From GCA-020343675 sp964462945 (GTDB lineage: Bacteria > Planctomycetota > Phycisphaerae > Sedimentisphaerales > Anaerobacaceae), in contig CAYWZW010000002.1 in NCBI GenBank assembly GCA_964462945.1, positions 1-64,000 on the forward strand: a stretch of DNA of 64,000 bases, written 5' to 3'. Under the pieces are notes generated by a model. That model did not search any database, was not told the DNA's origin, and worked only from the letters and a program-made list of their open reading frames with translations. Positions 1 through 8,561 of this stretch are shown in pieces (positions within the stretch are counted from its first letter, which is position 1; each line of letters starts with the position of its first letter). The position numbers were made by a program, and so were the translations under genes.

Positions 1-98
1 TAACTCTCCTCCAGCAACGTCCTCTCAAACTCTTTCTTACACTTTCCATCATCCATCCCCTCAAAAAAAGTAACAATTGCTATCTTGCACTCCTCCAT
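1..98 (-). CDS. Partial hypothetical protein at the left edge
   Basis: An ATG at 98 on the minus strand opens a frame that runs 32 codons to the window edge without a stop. The visible N-terminus starts MEECKIAIVTFFEGMDDGK and reads like a soluble protein rather than random translation. There is an in-frame stop two codons upstream, so the start is well bounded, but no clear ribosome binding site precedes it. It would be the gene downstream of the TpsB-like transporter on the same strand. With so few codons the open frame could be chance, and no family can be named. Confidence 0.35.
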   Translation of the reverse strand, partial: MEECKIAIVTFFEGMDDGKCKKEFERTLLEES

Positions 99-161
99 GA
101 ACTATGCGTCAGTCCATGTATTGTATATTCCTCCCCAACAGTATTGTCTTGGGTGAAACAC

Positions 162-1937
162 TTACCACCGCAGCATCGCGCTGGCGTTCAATCGACCTTT
201 ACCCTCTCGGGTGTCGTCGGTCTCCTTCAGCGGATGGCCGTAGTACAGCGCTCCGCTGAAATTGTTCCCAATCTCGAAGATCAGACCGGCGCCCGCCGAG
301 TAAAGCGTCTGATTCTCTCTCTCACCCGGTACGGGATCTTCCACCTGGCTCCGGCCAAAATCGAAGAACGCCAAAGGCGCCAGCTTTCTGAGATCATTGT
401 TTGTCGCCGTTTTCTGCTCAACGGTCCGGCTGTGTCTGACCAGATCATATTCATATTGAACCGATGCCAATGCTCCACCATCGGCGACAATTTCATATTC
501 GTCATATCCTCTGACCGTGTACATGCCGCCGAAGGAAGTCATTTTCGCGGGGACCAGTCTCTCGGTAGGCACCACCCACCTGACGGTGCCCCTGAGTTGC
601 TGGACCTTATCTCGATCGAGGTACTGACTGTGACTGGCGCCCGTTGTATAAATGGCAAAATCCCGCTCGGCGTTCGTGCGAGCCCCTGTATTTGTGGCAG
701 AATCCCAGAACGATTCCTGGTCGGAGCCGCCCATACTCTGGACCCTGGTGAATGTCACGGCCGTCGTTGACATATCATCCCTGTGATGGACGTCTGCTCC
801 CACTCCCCATAAATCCATCTTGACGTTGCTGGCAAAGAACTCAGGGAACAATGAAGGCGTGATGTCACTTTCCTCGTGGCTCAAGGAGCCGGTCACATCG
901 AAGAACCATTTGTCCTGCTGGAACAGGTTATAACGCAGCACGCCCCCGTAAAAGGTACCGCTGCCGAGGAAATCAATCGGCCCGGACTCCGGATTGATGT
1001 CAAACTCGCTGTATCCTGCATAAAGATTGAGGCGAAGTCGAGGCCCCGCGACGGGAAAGTCATAGCTTCCGAAAACCGAATAGTTCTCGGTGATCTCATC
1101 CAGCGCAGCCTGGTAAAGAGCAGTAAATCTGTCATCAATGCCCAGAAGGTTGGTGTTGATCAGGCCGACTCTCGGAGCCCATTGTCTCTCACTGGTGCCG
1201 GAGTTATCCGCCTGGATGAAAAAATGCCAGGGATTTGTCTCGTAAACATCATATTGTATCGCCAGCGTATTCGGCTCGGCGCCTCTGGAGACAACCGCAG
1301 AGACATGTCTGTCCGGGTTAAGATTCAGAAGGTTGACCAGGTAATCCAGCGATCGCTGACTGGCCACCTTGTCACGTTCGATCGGTGACCACTGCTCAAG
1401 AGCGGAGCGCCTCAGATAGCCTTTTTCCACCTCATTTCGCTCGACGTCGTAGAATTTCACTCTGACTTCGGTCACGGGGGCCTCAAGAATGTTTATGGGC
1501 AGAATGCCATCTACCAGCTCTGTGCCGTCCTTGATCGCCCCTTCGGGCACATAGACATAGATACCCGAGTAATCGTTCCGCTGGTACACAGACAGTATAT
1601 ATTGCGTTAGGCCCTGGATCGTCCTGAGTGAAACCTCACGGGGCTGGCCCGGCGCTGATACTATTTCGCGAATGACCCGGAGGTCATAAAGGGACTCGCT
1701 TGCGGCTTCGGACAGCCGCTGGTCGGAGGCATTGTAAACAGCCGGCATGGACTCCAACAATTGTGACGTTGATATCAGGCTGTTGCCCCTGATACGTAAC
1801 TCCCTTACAGTCAGGCGCGTGGTCGTATCTTCGGGCAGCTTCAGCCCCTCTGTCAGGGCGGCTTGCCCGGCCTGAGCCACACAAGCAACCAGGCTCATGT
1901 AGATAAGAACAACGCACATTTTCCTTAATGTACCCAT
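162..1937 (-). CDS. ShlB/FhaC/HecB-type outer-membrane transporter (TpsB)
   Basis: A 591-residue outer-membrane protein of the two-partner secretion family, which moves a large exoprotein (TpsA) across the outer membrane. After the signal peptide (starts MGTLRKMCVV, residues 1 to about 24) comes a POTRA-type region containing LRIRGNSLIS, then a long beta-barrel. The conserved barrel-tip motif VRGY occurs in GMYTVRGYDEYE, and the chain ends in an aromatic residue (AMLRW), typical of BAM substrates. The start at 1937 is chosen because a purine-rich site GAAAGG lies upstream and because a good -35/-10 pair (2005-2033) sits where a longer N-terminus would have to be. No TpsA partner is visible; it might lie to the left, or this could be a solitary BamA/TpsB relative. 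Confidence 0.88.
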   Translation of the reverse strand: MGTLRKMCVVLIYMSLVACVAQAGQAALTEGLKLPEDTTTRLTVRELRIRGNSLISTSQLLESMPAVYNASDQRLSEAASESLYDLRVIREIVSAPGQPREVSLRTIQGLTQYILSVYQRNDYSGIYVYVPEGAIKDGTELVDGILPINILEAPVTEVRVKFYDVERNEVEKGYLRRSALEQWSPIERDKVASQRSLDYLVNLLNLNPDRHVSAVVSRGAEPNTLAIQYDVYETNPWHFFIQADNSGTSERQWAPRVGLINTNLLGIDDRFTALYQAALDEITENYSVFGSYDFPVAGPRLRLNLYAGYSEFDINPESGPIDFLGSGTFYGGVLRYNLFQQDKWFFDVTGSLSHEESDITPSLFPEFFASNVKMDLWGVGADVHHRDDMSTTAVTFTRVQSMGGSDQESFWDSATNTGARTNAERDFAIYTTGASHSQYLDRDKVQQLRGTVRWVVPTERLVPAKMTSFGGMYTVRGYDEYEIVADGGALASVQYEYDLVRHSRTVEQKTATNNDLRKLAPLAFFDFGRSQVEDPVPGERENQTLYSAGAGLIFEIGNNFSGALYYGHPLKETDDTREGKGRLNASAMLRW

Positions 1938-2004
1938 TTCGCAACCTTTCGAAATTAGTGAAATCCTTCCTGAATCCCCTAAACACGGTCTCCCATGAAC
2001 CACC

Positions 2005-2033
2005 ATCATAGCAAAAATGGACGTGAAGTTCAA
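2005..2033 (-). promoter_or_regulatory. Sigma70-type promoter of the TpsB gene
   Basis: Read on the minus strand: -35 TTGAAC (2033-2028), a 17-base spacer, and -10 TATGAT (2010-2005). Transcription would begin near 1998, giving a leader of about 60 bases before the ATG at 1937. This excludes the longer in-frame ATG at 2033, which overlaps the -35 box. Confidence 0.6.
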
Positions 2034-2067
2034 GAGAATAATCCTTCTGTCCCGATTTTCTGGCGAG

Positions 2068-2125
2068 CTGTCAGCACTTGACAGGGGGCCGCCACGACTT
2101 TTTTCGGACTTATCAGTGCTGATAA
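2068..2125. promoter_or_regulatory. Two palindromes upstream of the TpsB promoter
   Basis: CTGTCA-GCACT-TGACAG at 2068-2084 and TTATCAG-TG-CTGATAA at 2110-2125 are perfect inverted repeats 26 bases apart, upstream of the promoter at 2005-2033. The related words CTGTCAGTG and TTGTCAGTG recur at 2252-2260 and 2312-2320. They could be operators, but no regulator gene is adjacent. Confidence 0.35.
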
Positions 2126-2301
2126 CTGCATCTTTTGGAGCGCTTCAACCCAGAAGAGCGATTGGCGTCAAAATGGACACGAGACGCTCTGGAAACTCCA
2201 TTTTATATGAAATTACTCCAATATCACTATCTTGAGACTTGCCGAAGTCACCTGTCAGTGGTTGTCACTCGATCCGGATTTCCCAGTGCAAAATCGTTGT
2301 T

Positions 2302-3675
2302 TTATATCAATTTGTCAGTGTTCTTGGCGACCTTTACAAAGGCTTCCACAATGTCGTCTATGTCGTTTTTAGGCCCAAGAAAAGCTGTTTTGCCTTCCAT
2401 GGAAAGCTTCTGCTTTCCACTGGGCTTGACATTATCTATAATCGGCAAGTGTAAAGATTCTCTGTACATTTTGAGCCGGGCTTTCGAAAACGATGCTTGA
2501 AACGCCTGAGAATTGAGGTGCTCTTCCAACATTCCCTCTTCGTGGCAGCCTTGTGAGTATCTTCTTTCTCCGCCGGAGGCCGGAATCCCTTCAGCCCGAA
2601 GTGCCTCGGCAAACTTTGATGCGGAGACATTGTTGAAATGCTGTTTGTCGTAATCCAGCTCAAAAGTGACGTATGTGAATCTCGTTTTTTCATTGTATGT
2701 TTTTCGAGGTTGCAGGCCGGGAATCTTGGCCAGCTCCTGCTCCAGGTATTTCCCATTCTTCTGTCGAATCTTGTCTTGCTCCTTGAAGCGCTTGAATTGC
2801 TCTGTGAGAACGGCCGCCTGGAACTCGGTCATTCGATGATTCGACCCGGGGAACGGATAGCCGCTTTTGACTCTCTTGGGGTCTCTGCCGTTGTTGACAA
2901 ATGCCGCGCATCTTCGCATCAGCTCGTCATCGCTTCCGAGGATGGCCCCGCCTTCGCCGCAGACAAGAGATTTCCACTCCTGAAAGCTGATGGAGCCTGT
3001 TATGCCGAACGTGCCGACCTTCCTGCCATTCACTTCGGCGAATACGGACTGGCACGCATCCTCGACCACCGGAATCTTATGCTTGTCGGCCACGGCCATG
3101 ATTTTCTCAATGTCCGCCGGGAAGCCGGACAGATGAACCGGCAGAATGACTTTCGTATGTTCCGTTATCGCACCTTCTATCAGCTCGGCATTGATCGAGC
3201 CGGTGTCCGGGTCAATGTCAACAAAAACGGGCAACGCGTGCGCATTGCATATCACGTTGATCGTGGCGATGAACGTGTTCGGCGTGGTAATCACTTCGTC
3301 ACCGGGCCCTACGCCGAGGCAGTGCAGAGACGCACTCAGTGCGGTCGTGCCTCCGTTCGACAGAACGCAGTGCGGCACGCCCATCGCCTGCGCGAACTCT
3401 TTCTCGAAGTCGTAAACCGCGCTGCCTTTCAAACAGCACCAGTTCCGGCTGCGAAGAGCCTTGAGCAGGGCCTTCTCTTCGTTCTGGTCGAAAATAGGCC
3501 AGGTGGAATCAAACGCCTTCGTCCGCACGGGAGTCCCGCCAAGAAGCGCCAGTGTGCTGCTCTTGCCCCCGACATTCGCGTAGAGAGCGCTTGTCCCCGC
3601 CGCGGCCAAGGCCGCCCCGGTTAATCCTGCTGACGCCTTCTTCATGAACGACCGACGTGTTAATAGCGACCTCAT
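2302..3675 (-). CDS. Tat-exported DegT/DnrJ/EryC1/StrS-family aminotransferase
   Basis: A 457-residue PLP-dependent type I fold aminotransferase of the sugar aminotransferase family. The fold is recognised from SNGGTTALSASLHCLGVG (cofactor phosphate region), VEDACQSVFA, and the Schiff-base lysine in FQEWKSLVCGEGG. The N-terminus carries a twin-arginine signal, RRSFMKKASAG followed by an alanine-rich hydrophobic stretch, so the enzyme is predicted to act outside the cytoplasm. Classical relatives work on nucleotide-linked keto-sugars in the cytosol, so the exported substrate is unknown. Start at 3675 is supported by GGAGG eight bases upstream; the longer in-frame ATG at 3699 lacks this. No sugar-nucleotide pathway genes are nearby. 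Confidence 0.9.
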   Translation of the reverse strand: MRSLLTRRSFMKKASAGLTGAALAAAGTSALYANVGGKSSTLALLGGTPVRTKAFDSTWPIFDQNEEKALLKALRSRNWCCLKGSAVYDFEKEFAQAMGVPHCVLSNGGTTALSASLHCLGVGPGDEVITTPNTFIATINVICNAHALPVFVDIDPDTGSINAELIEGAITEHTKVILPVHLSGFPADIEKIMAVADKHKIPVVEDACQSVFAEVNGRKVGTFGITGSISFQEWKSLVCGEGGAILGSDDELMRRCAAFVNNGRDPKRVKSGYPFPGSNHRMTEFQAAVLTEQFKRFKEQDKIRQKNGKYLEQELAKIPGLQPRKTYNEKTRFTYVTFELDYDKQHFNNVSASKFAEALRAEGIPASGGERRYSQGCHEEGMLEEHLNSQAFQASFSKARLKMYRESLHLPIIDNVKPSGKQKLSMEGKTAFLGPKNDIDDIVEAFVKVAKNTDKLI

Positions 3676-4378
3676 GATTAGCACCTCCAAATTCATCATT
3701 CTTCTTTTCGTGAACCAGGAACTATCATAGCGCGCAGCGTTTCTTAACTCAAGCCTAACCTGGACTCACGGCGATGTATTTTTCCCAAGAGCACGGCGAC
3801 ACAATACGGACTTCAGCGCAAGCAGATTGTGCAAAGAAAATTAGTCGCATCCACAAGACAGATTTGATGTCTTGCTTCGGGCCGGCTCAGCAGAGCTTTT
3901 CCACGCCGGAAGAAAAGGGAAATATTTGTGCCTTTTGAAGAATTTTGTGAAAAAATTTTCGGCCGAGGCATTCTTTGTTATCGGGTTTAAGCGGGAGAAT
4001 TCGATGAGTACCAGAGAAGATGGTAAAGCTGTCAAACTGGAGCTTTGGGTTGTGGAAAAAGGGCGAGCGGCCTTCTTCTCTTATGCCTTCTTACCTGTAT
4101 TCAACCAAGCTGCAGCACCGTTCGTGCCGGCATCAAGAAAGGCTCAAGGTTGGCAAGCGAATCTGCCGATTCACTCTGAAAGATTGAAAAGTGAATAGCC
4201 GTGACAATTAGAAGATTTTCGATTTTCGACTGCCGATTGCCGATTGAACTCGCAAATCGAAAATCGTCAATCGTCAATGGAAACGGGCCCCTGTGCAGCA
4301 GAAGGCGAGTATTTCAGACATTGCAAAAAAATTTGAAATTAAAGGAATACACTCGCTCTTATCACACAGGGGCTTTTT
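3676..4378. other. Gene-free interval with hairpins and a degenerate repeat
   Basis: About 700 bases without a convincing gene. It contains a short perfect hairpin, CAAGACA/TGTCTTG (3854-3874), a degenerate CGATTGCCGATT-type repeat (4213-4280) and a long nested hairpin ending in seven T residues on the plus strand (4287-4380). A plus-strand open frame at 3872-4198 has no ribosome binding site and unconvincing composition. Confidence 0.6.
4213..4280. repeat. Degenerate GATTGCCGATT-type palindromic repeat, copy A
   Basis: Built from variants of GATTTTCGA and TGCCGATTG on one arm and CAAATCGAAAATCG on the other, so the two halves can fold back on each other. Same family as 7684-7740 and 37715-37768. 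All three lie between genes. Confidence 0.6.
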
Positions 4379-4380
4379 TT
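4287..4380 (+). terminator. Long nested hairpin followed by seven T residues; terminator or small RNA
   Basis: The outer stem GCCCCTGTG (4287-4295) pairs with CACAGGGGC (4365-4373) and is followed by TTTTTTT (4374-4380). Inside it GCGAGT pairs with ACTCGC, and inside that ATTTCA pairs with TGAAAT. The T-run is on the plus strand, yet no plus-strand gene lies upstream for several kilobases; on the minus strand the element directly follows the stop codon of the 714-residue Tat protein. It may be the 3' part of an independent small RNA, or a structured 3' end of the minus-strand mRNA. Confidence 0.45.
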
Positions 4381-6523
4381 AATCTGCCGAACTGATTCTC
4401 AGGACGCACAGTTCGCGGGGCGGCAGCTCCAAATCGACGCGGGGCCTCCGGAAGGAATCCCCAGGACCGCGGCTTTCCACCACGAACTCACGCGTTCCTA
4501 ACAGTTTCGGCTCTGCGCCGTCCCCGGCTGTGATTGTCAGCTCGTATCTGCCCGGGTCGAGTAAATAGATCTCAGCAGCCATCTGGCGTTTTGTCCGCCC
4601 GAAGCTGAAGAGTTCAGCCGTAAATCGGCGGCTTGCCGACTCGGTGACCAGCACCGCGATGTCACGGGGCGGCGTCAGCCACCGGACCGCGTTGAGCGGG
4701 AAATATCCGGCATCGCCCGGATCGCCGGTAACCATGGAATAGAGCAGCGAAGGGTCCGGCGAATGGATGGTTTCAACGGGCCTGCCCAGAATACCATCGT
4801 CTGCAAACAACGCCGGGAACCGCAGGACGCGGTCGGTATAACGGACCTCGCCGGTATAGCCTTCGAAGTTTATCCCCAGGGCCTCGGCATTCTGCCGCAG
4901 AGCCGAGACGAGCGGGCTCATGTCACCATGCAGTCGCAAACACATATAGGGTGACATTTCCTTGGCCAGAAACTCATCAAACTCAGTGTTGCCCGTCAGA
5001 AACCTGTACTTGATGATGACGCTCGCCAGATCGCCCAGTCTCGACGCACACCATGACTCGGTGCCGGCCGCGGGCTGCTCTTGAGGCGGCGCGCTGAGAT
5101 ACTTCAGACGGATGTTGGCCATCGAGCGGATGGGCTCGAGGTATTTGGCCTGGCCGGTCATGTAATGGGTCAGCAGCAGCGTATGGGTCATCAGGCTCAT
5201 CGCGCTGGGATAGAGATACAAGGTGTATTCACCGTGGTTCCTGGGGTCCCACCAGTCGGGTCCGAGGCCGCCGATTTTCCCGTCGGGCCAATGGATTGCC
5301 GTGGGGATAATGCCGGTGGGCTTGCCGCGCTCGGTTCGTGCGGCGGCATCGACCCACGTATCCATCCAGGCCGCAAAGAGCCTGGTTAGCCGCTCGTCAC
5401 CCGTCCGCTGCCAGTAAAGCAGTGTCGGCTGAACCACGCGCGGGTGATAGACCGTGTCGCAGGCTCGCTGCGGACTCGTATCGACCGTCTGGGCCGTGAA
5501 ATAGGTGCTCTTAAACTGCAGGTACCCGCGTTCGTTTCGAGCGGTCCAGAGTCTCTCCATGAACTCAGCTAAGCGAAGCGCATATTGGCGCCAGAGGTCG
5601 TTCTGCGGGTCAAGGTGCATCATGGGCGTGATGGCATCGGCGGAATCCTCCGCCGTGTGTTCGACGTCCGACATGCGCGTGGTGTAGCCCGCGGTCATGT
5701 GCGGCTGATTCATCATCGCTTTTGAAAAGCGGGCTTGTGCCTCAGCAATCTTGGGGCTGTCGAATCCAATGAGGACCGGCACCCACCATCGCCACATCTC
5801 GCAGTCGTCGCCCCAGCCTCCGCCGTATTGGGCATCGCCCTGCATACGATTGTCGATCCACCACTCGATGACGTCGGCCAGGCGTTCCAGCCCCTCGCGC
5901 TGATAAACCGCCCACGCAGGTGCACCCGGCGCCGCCTCGTAGTGCTTATACGGCCCGGTGGGACGGCCGAGGTACATCCGGGCGATGGTGTTTTCGGGAA
6001 AGGCCCCGGCGTATTTCTCAAAAAACCCACGCGCTACAACGAAGAATTCATGCCGCTTTTCCGGAATACTCCAGATGCTGCCGGACTCCATCGCGTACCA
6101 GATGACCATCCTGCCCCGATAAAGCCACGTCAGCGGGTAGAGCACGGAACTCTCAGGGATCTGGAAATCAAAGTCCTTATTGCTACTCACCTCGCCGCCG
6201 AAATAGTCGAGGCGTTTTTCGTGCAGCCAGCGGTCAATCTGGGCGATGAGCTTAGCAAGGTCCTCCTGGAGAGACGCGCCCAGGTCCGGTTGTTCCTGAA
6301 GTCTTCTCAAATATTGCAGGCGCAGCTCGTCACTGTCGGCGTTGCCGGCCCGTTCGACAACCGCCCGAATTGAATCATCCTCGGCTGCGGCCTGTGCCGC
6401 AGCAGGTTTTGTGTTCCCGGCAGCCGAGTGACTCCGGCCGGCAAGGGCGCCAGCAACGGTACCGGCAGCCGCCAGAGAAGAGCTGCGAATGAAATCGCGT
6501 CGCGACAATTCAGCTTCTTTCAT
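4379..6523 (-). CDS. Large Tat-exported protein, probable helical-toroid fold, function unknown
   Basis: A 714-residue protein with a twin-arginine signal (SRRDFIRSSSLAAAG near residue 8). The body is rich in Trp, Tyr and amphipathic helices, with segments such as GGGWGDDCEMWRWWVPVL and repeated helix pairs, which resembles the alpha/alpha-toroid architecture of several polysaccharide lyases and glycoside hydrolases. The C-terminal ~100 residues look like a beta-sandwich. I cannot assign a CAZy family or catalytic residues. The start at 6523 has GGAGA eight bases upstream, whereas the longer frame to 6700 lacks a signal peptide at its N-terminus. The context suggests exported polysaccharide or sugar-related chemistry alongside the DegT protein. 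Confidence 0.75.
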   Translation of the reverse strand: MKEAELSRRDFIRSSSLAAAGTVAGALAGRSHSAAGNTKPAAAQAAAEDDSIRAVVERAGNADSDELRLQYLRRLQEQPDLGASLQEDLAKLIAQIDRWLHEKRLDYFGGEVSSNKDFDFQIPESSVLYPLTWLYRGRMVIWYAMESGSIWSIPEKRHEFFVVARGFFEKYAGAFPENTIARMYLGRPTGPYKHYEAAPGAPAWAVYQREGLERLADVIEWWIDNRMQGDAQYGGGWGDDCEMWRWWVPVLIGFDSPKIAEAQARFSKAMMNQPHMTAGYTTRMSDVEHTAEDSADAITPMMHLDPQNDLWRQYALRLAEFMERLWTARNERGYLQFKSTYFTAQTVDTSPQRACDTVYHPRVVQPTLLYWQRTGDERLTRLFAAWMDTWVDAAARTERGKPTGIIPTAIHWPDGKIGGLGPDWWDPRNHGEYTLYLYPSAMSLMTHTLLLTHYMTGQAKYLEPIRSMANIRLKYLSAPPQEQPAAGTESWCASRLGDLASVIIKYRFLTGNTEFDEFLAKEMSPYMCLRLHGDMSPLVSALRQNAEALGINFEGYTGEVRYTDRVLRFPALFADDGILGRPVETIHSPDPSLLYSMVTGDPGDAGYFPLNAVRWLTPPRDIAVLVTESASRRFTAELFSFGRTKRQMAAEIYLLDPGRYELTITAGDGAEPKLLGTREFVVESRGPGDSFRRPRVDLELPPRELCVLRISSAD

Positions 6524-6725
6524 GAACCGTCTCCTGCCCGAAATCGAGTGCGCCGTCTCTGTCTTCTCTACATATCTGCCGACCAAAAAGCAACCGAAAA
6601 CTCCCATGCCGCATCGCGGCAAGGACGACACAAATGGCTCAGGATAACTCGGCACGCTATTGACGGTAGAAGCTGCGACAGGCAAAATGCACCGCGGCAA
6701 AAATAGGACTTGGGTTTTTCTTTCT

Positions 6726-7607
6726 ATGAAGATTTATGTGAAACTGATCTTGACCGCATTGTTCTGGGGAGGCACCTTCGTTGCAGGCAGGCTTGTTTCC
6801 CAAAACGTCGCGCCCTTCTCGATCGCATTCCTCCGGTTTGCCATTGCCTCGGTATTCCTGCTGCTGCTCACATGGAAGCTGGAGGGTAAGTTTCCCAGGC
6901 CGAACAATCGCCAGATCGTTCTGGTTATCCTGCTGGGAATGACGGGCATTTTCTCCTACAATGTACTGTTCTTCAAAGGGCTGAAGCTCATTGAGGCCGG
7001 CCGGGCATCCCTTATTGTTGCCACGTGTCCCGTATTCATCACAATCTGCTCGGTGTTCTTTCTGAAAGAGAAAATCAACCTGATCAGAGGTCTCGGAATC
7101 CTCCTGTCGGTATGCGGAGCCGCCGTCGTCATCTCACGAGGAAAGATAGACCAGATCTTTGCAGGCGGCCTGGGCCTGGGGGAGCTCTGCATTTTAGGTT
7201 GTGTCCTGTGCTGGGTCGCATACTCTCTGGTGGGCAAAGCTGCGATGAAGAGTCTGTCCCCGCTGGTCTGCGTATCGTATTCGGCGGCCATCGGAGCCAT
7301 CGCCTTGTTTGTTCCCGCGTGCTTTGAAGGATTGATCGGGAATATCGCAAACCCGTCTCTTGCAGACTGGTTATGTATTTCTTACCTGGGCGTTTTTGGA
7401 ACGGTCATCGGATTTGTCTGGTATTACGAGGGTGTGGAACGCCTCGGTCCAACCAAAGCCGGTTTGTTCATCAATTTCGTTCCCATATTTGCGGTCTTGT
7501 CGGCTTTCCTGATCCTCCACGAGCCCATTACCCTGTCACTTGCCGTGGGCGCCGCACTGGTCATCTCCGGTGTTTATCTGACCAATAGAGGCCCACGCCA
7601 TCAGTGA
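6726..7607 (+). CDS. EamA-family (drug/metabolite superfamily) permease
   Basis: A 293-residue inner-membrane protein with ten predicted membrane spans in two homologous halves, the hallmark of the EamA (DUF6) part of the DMT superfamily. Characteristic segments are ALFWGGTFVAGRLVS at the N-terminus, SLIVATCPVFITI with FFLKEKI at the end of the first half, and GPTKAGLFINFVPIFAVL before ILHEPI in the second. Such proteins export or import small metabolites; the substrate cannot be inferred here. Start 6726 was chosen because it places the first membrane helix correctly; no good ribosome binding site is seen, and in-frame ATGs at 6660 and 6687 are possible. It diverges from the Tat-exported protein gene. 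Confidence 0.88.
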   Translation: MKIYVKLILTALFWGGTFVAGRLVSQNVAPFSIAFLRFAIASVFLLLLTWKLEGKFPRPNNRQIVLVILLGMTGIFSYNVLFFKGLKLIEAGRASLIVATCPVFITICSVFFLKEKINLIRGLGILLSVCGAAVVISRGKIDQIFAGGLGLGELCILGCVLCWVAYSLVGKAAMKSLSPLVCVSYSAAIGAIALFVPACFEGLIGNIANPSLADWLCISYLGVFGTVIGFVWYYEGVERLGPTKAGLFINFVPIFAVLSAFLILHEPITLSLAVGAALVISGVYLTNRGPRHQ

Positions 7608-7683
7608 ATCCCTTACTGAGCACTGGAGAATCATAAAGCGGCGTGAAGTTTCTTGTTGCCTTCGTGCCAAGATTATGGTAAAT

Positions 7684-7740
7684 GATTGCCGATTGGCGAT
7701 TTCCGATTGCCGATTTCAAATCGTAAATCGAAAATTGTTC
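7684..7740. repeat. Degenerate GATTGCCGATT-type palindromic repeat, copy B
   Basis: Contains GATTGCCGATTGGCGATT, then CCGATTGCCGATTTC, then the complementary words AAATCGTAAATCG. It sits between the EamA gene and the following membrane-anchored protein gene, and belongs to the same family as 4213-4280 and 37715-37768. Confidence 0.6.
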
Positions 7741-7794
7741 ACGGCTGCCCGGTAAAAGATAAGGCTGAATAATCATGTATTTAGGAGTACTTGT

Positions 7795-8469
7795 ATGATG
7801 AGCGACTATCCGAAGATCACGTACAGGAGACACACGTTTTTGTCGGCCCTCGCTCTGGGAGTAAGTGCCATCGTCATTGCGTTGATAGTCAGTTGCACGG
7901 TGGTGATTATCTACGGAATACACTTTGCCGGTGAAAAATCCGAAAAGCTTGTTTCATTGGTTGAAGATGCCATCCAAGGATTGCCGGCCCTGCAGAAGTC
8001 TCTGCCGCCGGTCTTTGCCGACATGCTCGACGATCATCGTCAGCCGGATTACAGCGCCCAGCTTGAGATTACGGCCAAGACGGTGCCCGTGCCGGAGCAA
8101 AATGGAAGGATGCGGACGTCGGTCAGGGTCGTCAACAACGGCCCGGAGGTTGTTTCTCTTCTTTCGCTGCGAGTCGTCATTCTCAATGCCCAGGACCAAA
8201 TTGTTGCAGAGTCGAATGAATGGGCGGCGACACCGTTTGCAGCCGACGACGACTGGCCCGGCCCGTTGATGCCCGGCTCACGCCGGAATTTTGCCGCCTC
8301 CCACGGCGGGCTTTCTGCCTCGTCCCCAGAGGACCTAAAGACAGAGGTGGAAATCACGGACATCCGGATCTGGAGTGGTAAGAAAGACGCCTCTCCGGCG
8401 GGCAGCCAGGGACCATCTGAAACAAAGAAATCTGATTCTCAGGCGACAGAGCCGGCAGCGAATATGTAA
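7795..8469 (+). CDS. Membrane-anchored protein with an extracytoplasmic beta-rich domain
   Basis: 224 residues. One strongly hydrophobic segment (about residues 18-42, LGVSAIVIALIVSCTVVII) follows a short basic N-terminus, so it is probably a signal anchor. Residues 85-190 have alternating hydrophobic beta-strand character (RTSVRVVNNGPEVVSLLSLRV and RNFAASHGG), reminiscent of small Ig-like FxLYD domains but not assigned to one. The C-terminal 30 residues are Ser/Lys/Gln-rich and probably disordered. GGAG about nine bases before the ATG supports the start; a second ATG follows immediately. Function unknown. Confidence 0.72.
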   Translation: MMSDYPKITYRRHTFLSALALGVSAIVIALIVSCTVVIIYGIHFAGEKSEKLVSLVEDAIQGLPALQKSLPPVFADMLDDHRQPDYSAQLEITAKTVPVPEQNGRMRTSVRVVNNGPEVVSLLSLRVVILNAQDQIVAESNEWAATPFAADDDWPGPLMPGSRRNFAASHGGLSASSPEDLKTEVEITDIRIWSGKKDASPAGSQGPSETKKSDSQATEPAANM

Positions 8470-8501
8470 ACCTCTGCCCTTCACGTTGCTCGTCGCCCGT
8501 C

Positions 8502-8544
8502 CCCCTGCTTCCACAGGGGCAAGTCTGTCCCCGCGAAGGCGGGG
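8502..8544. terminator. Two tandem GC hairpins between convergent genes
   Basis: CCCCTG-cttccac-type loop-CAGGGG (8502-8519) and CCCCGC-GAAG-GCGGGG (8529-8544) lie back to back in the 92 bases separating two converging genes. Neither has a T-run, so they may act as bidirectional transcription barriers, mRNA 3' stabilisers or REP-like units. Confidence 0.4.
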
Positions 8545-8561
8545 ATCGCTCGGGTCACAGG

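Noticed and set aside
2638..3624. Long open frame opposite the DegT-family gene
   Set aside because: Shadow frame of a confident aminotransferase gene; it lacks any domain-like pattern.
3872..4198. Plus-strand open frame of 108 codons
   Set aside because: No ribosome binding site, unconvincing amino acid pattern, and it overlaps a hairpin-bearing intergenic region.
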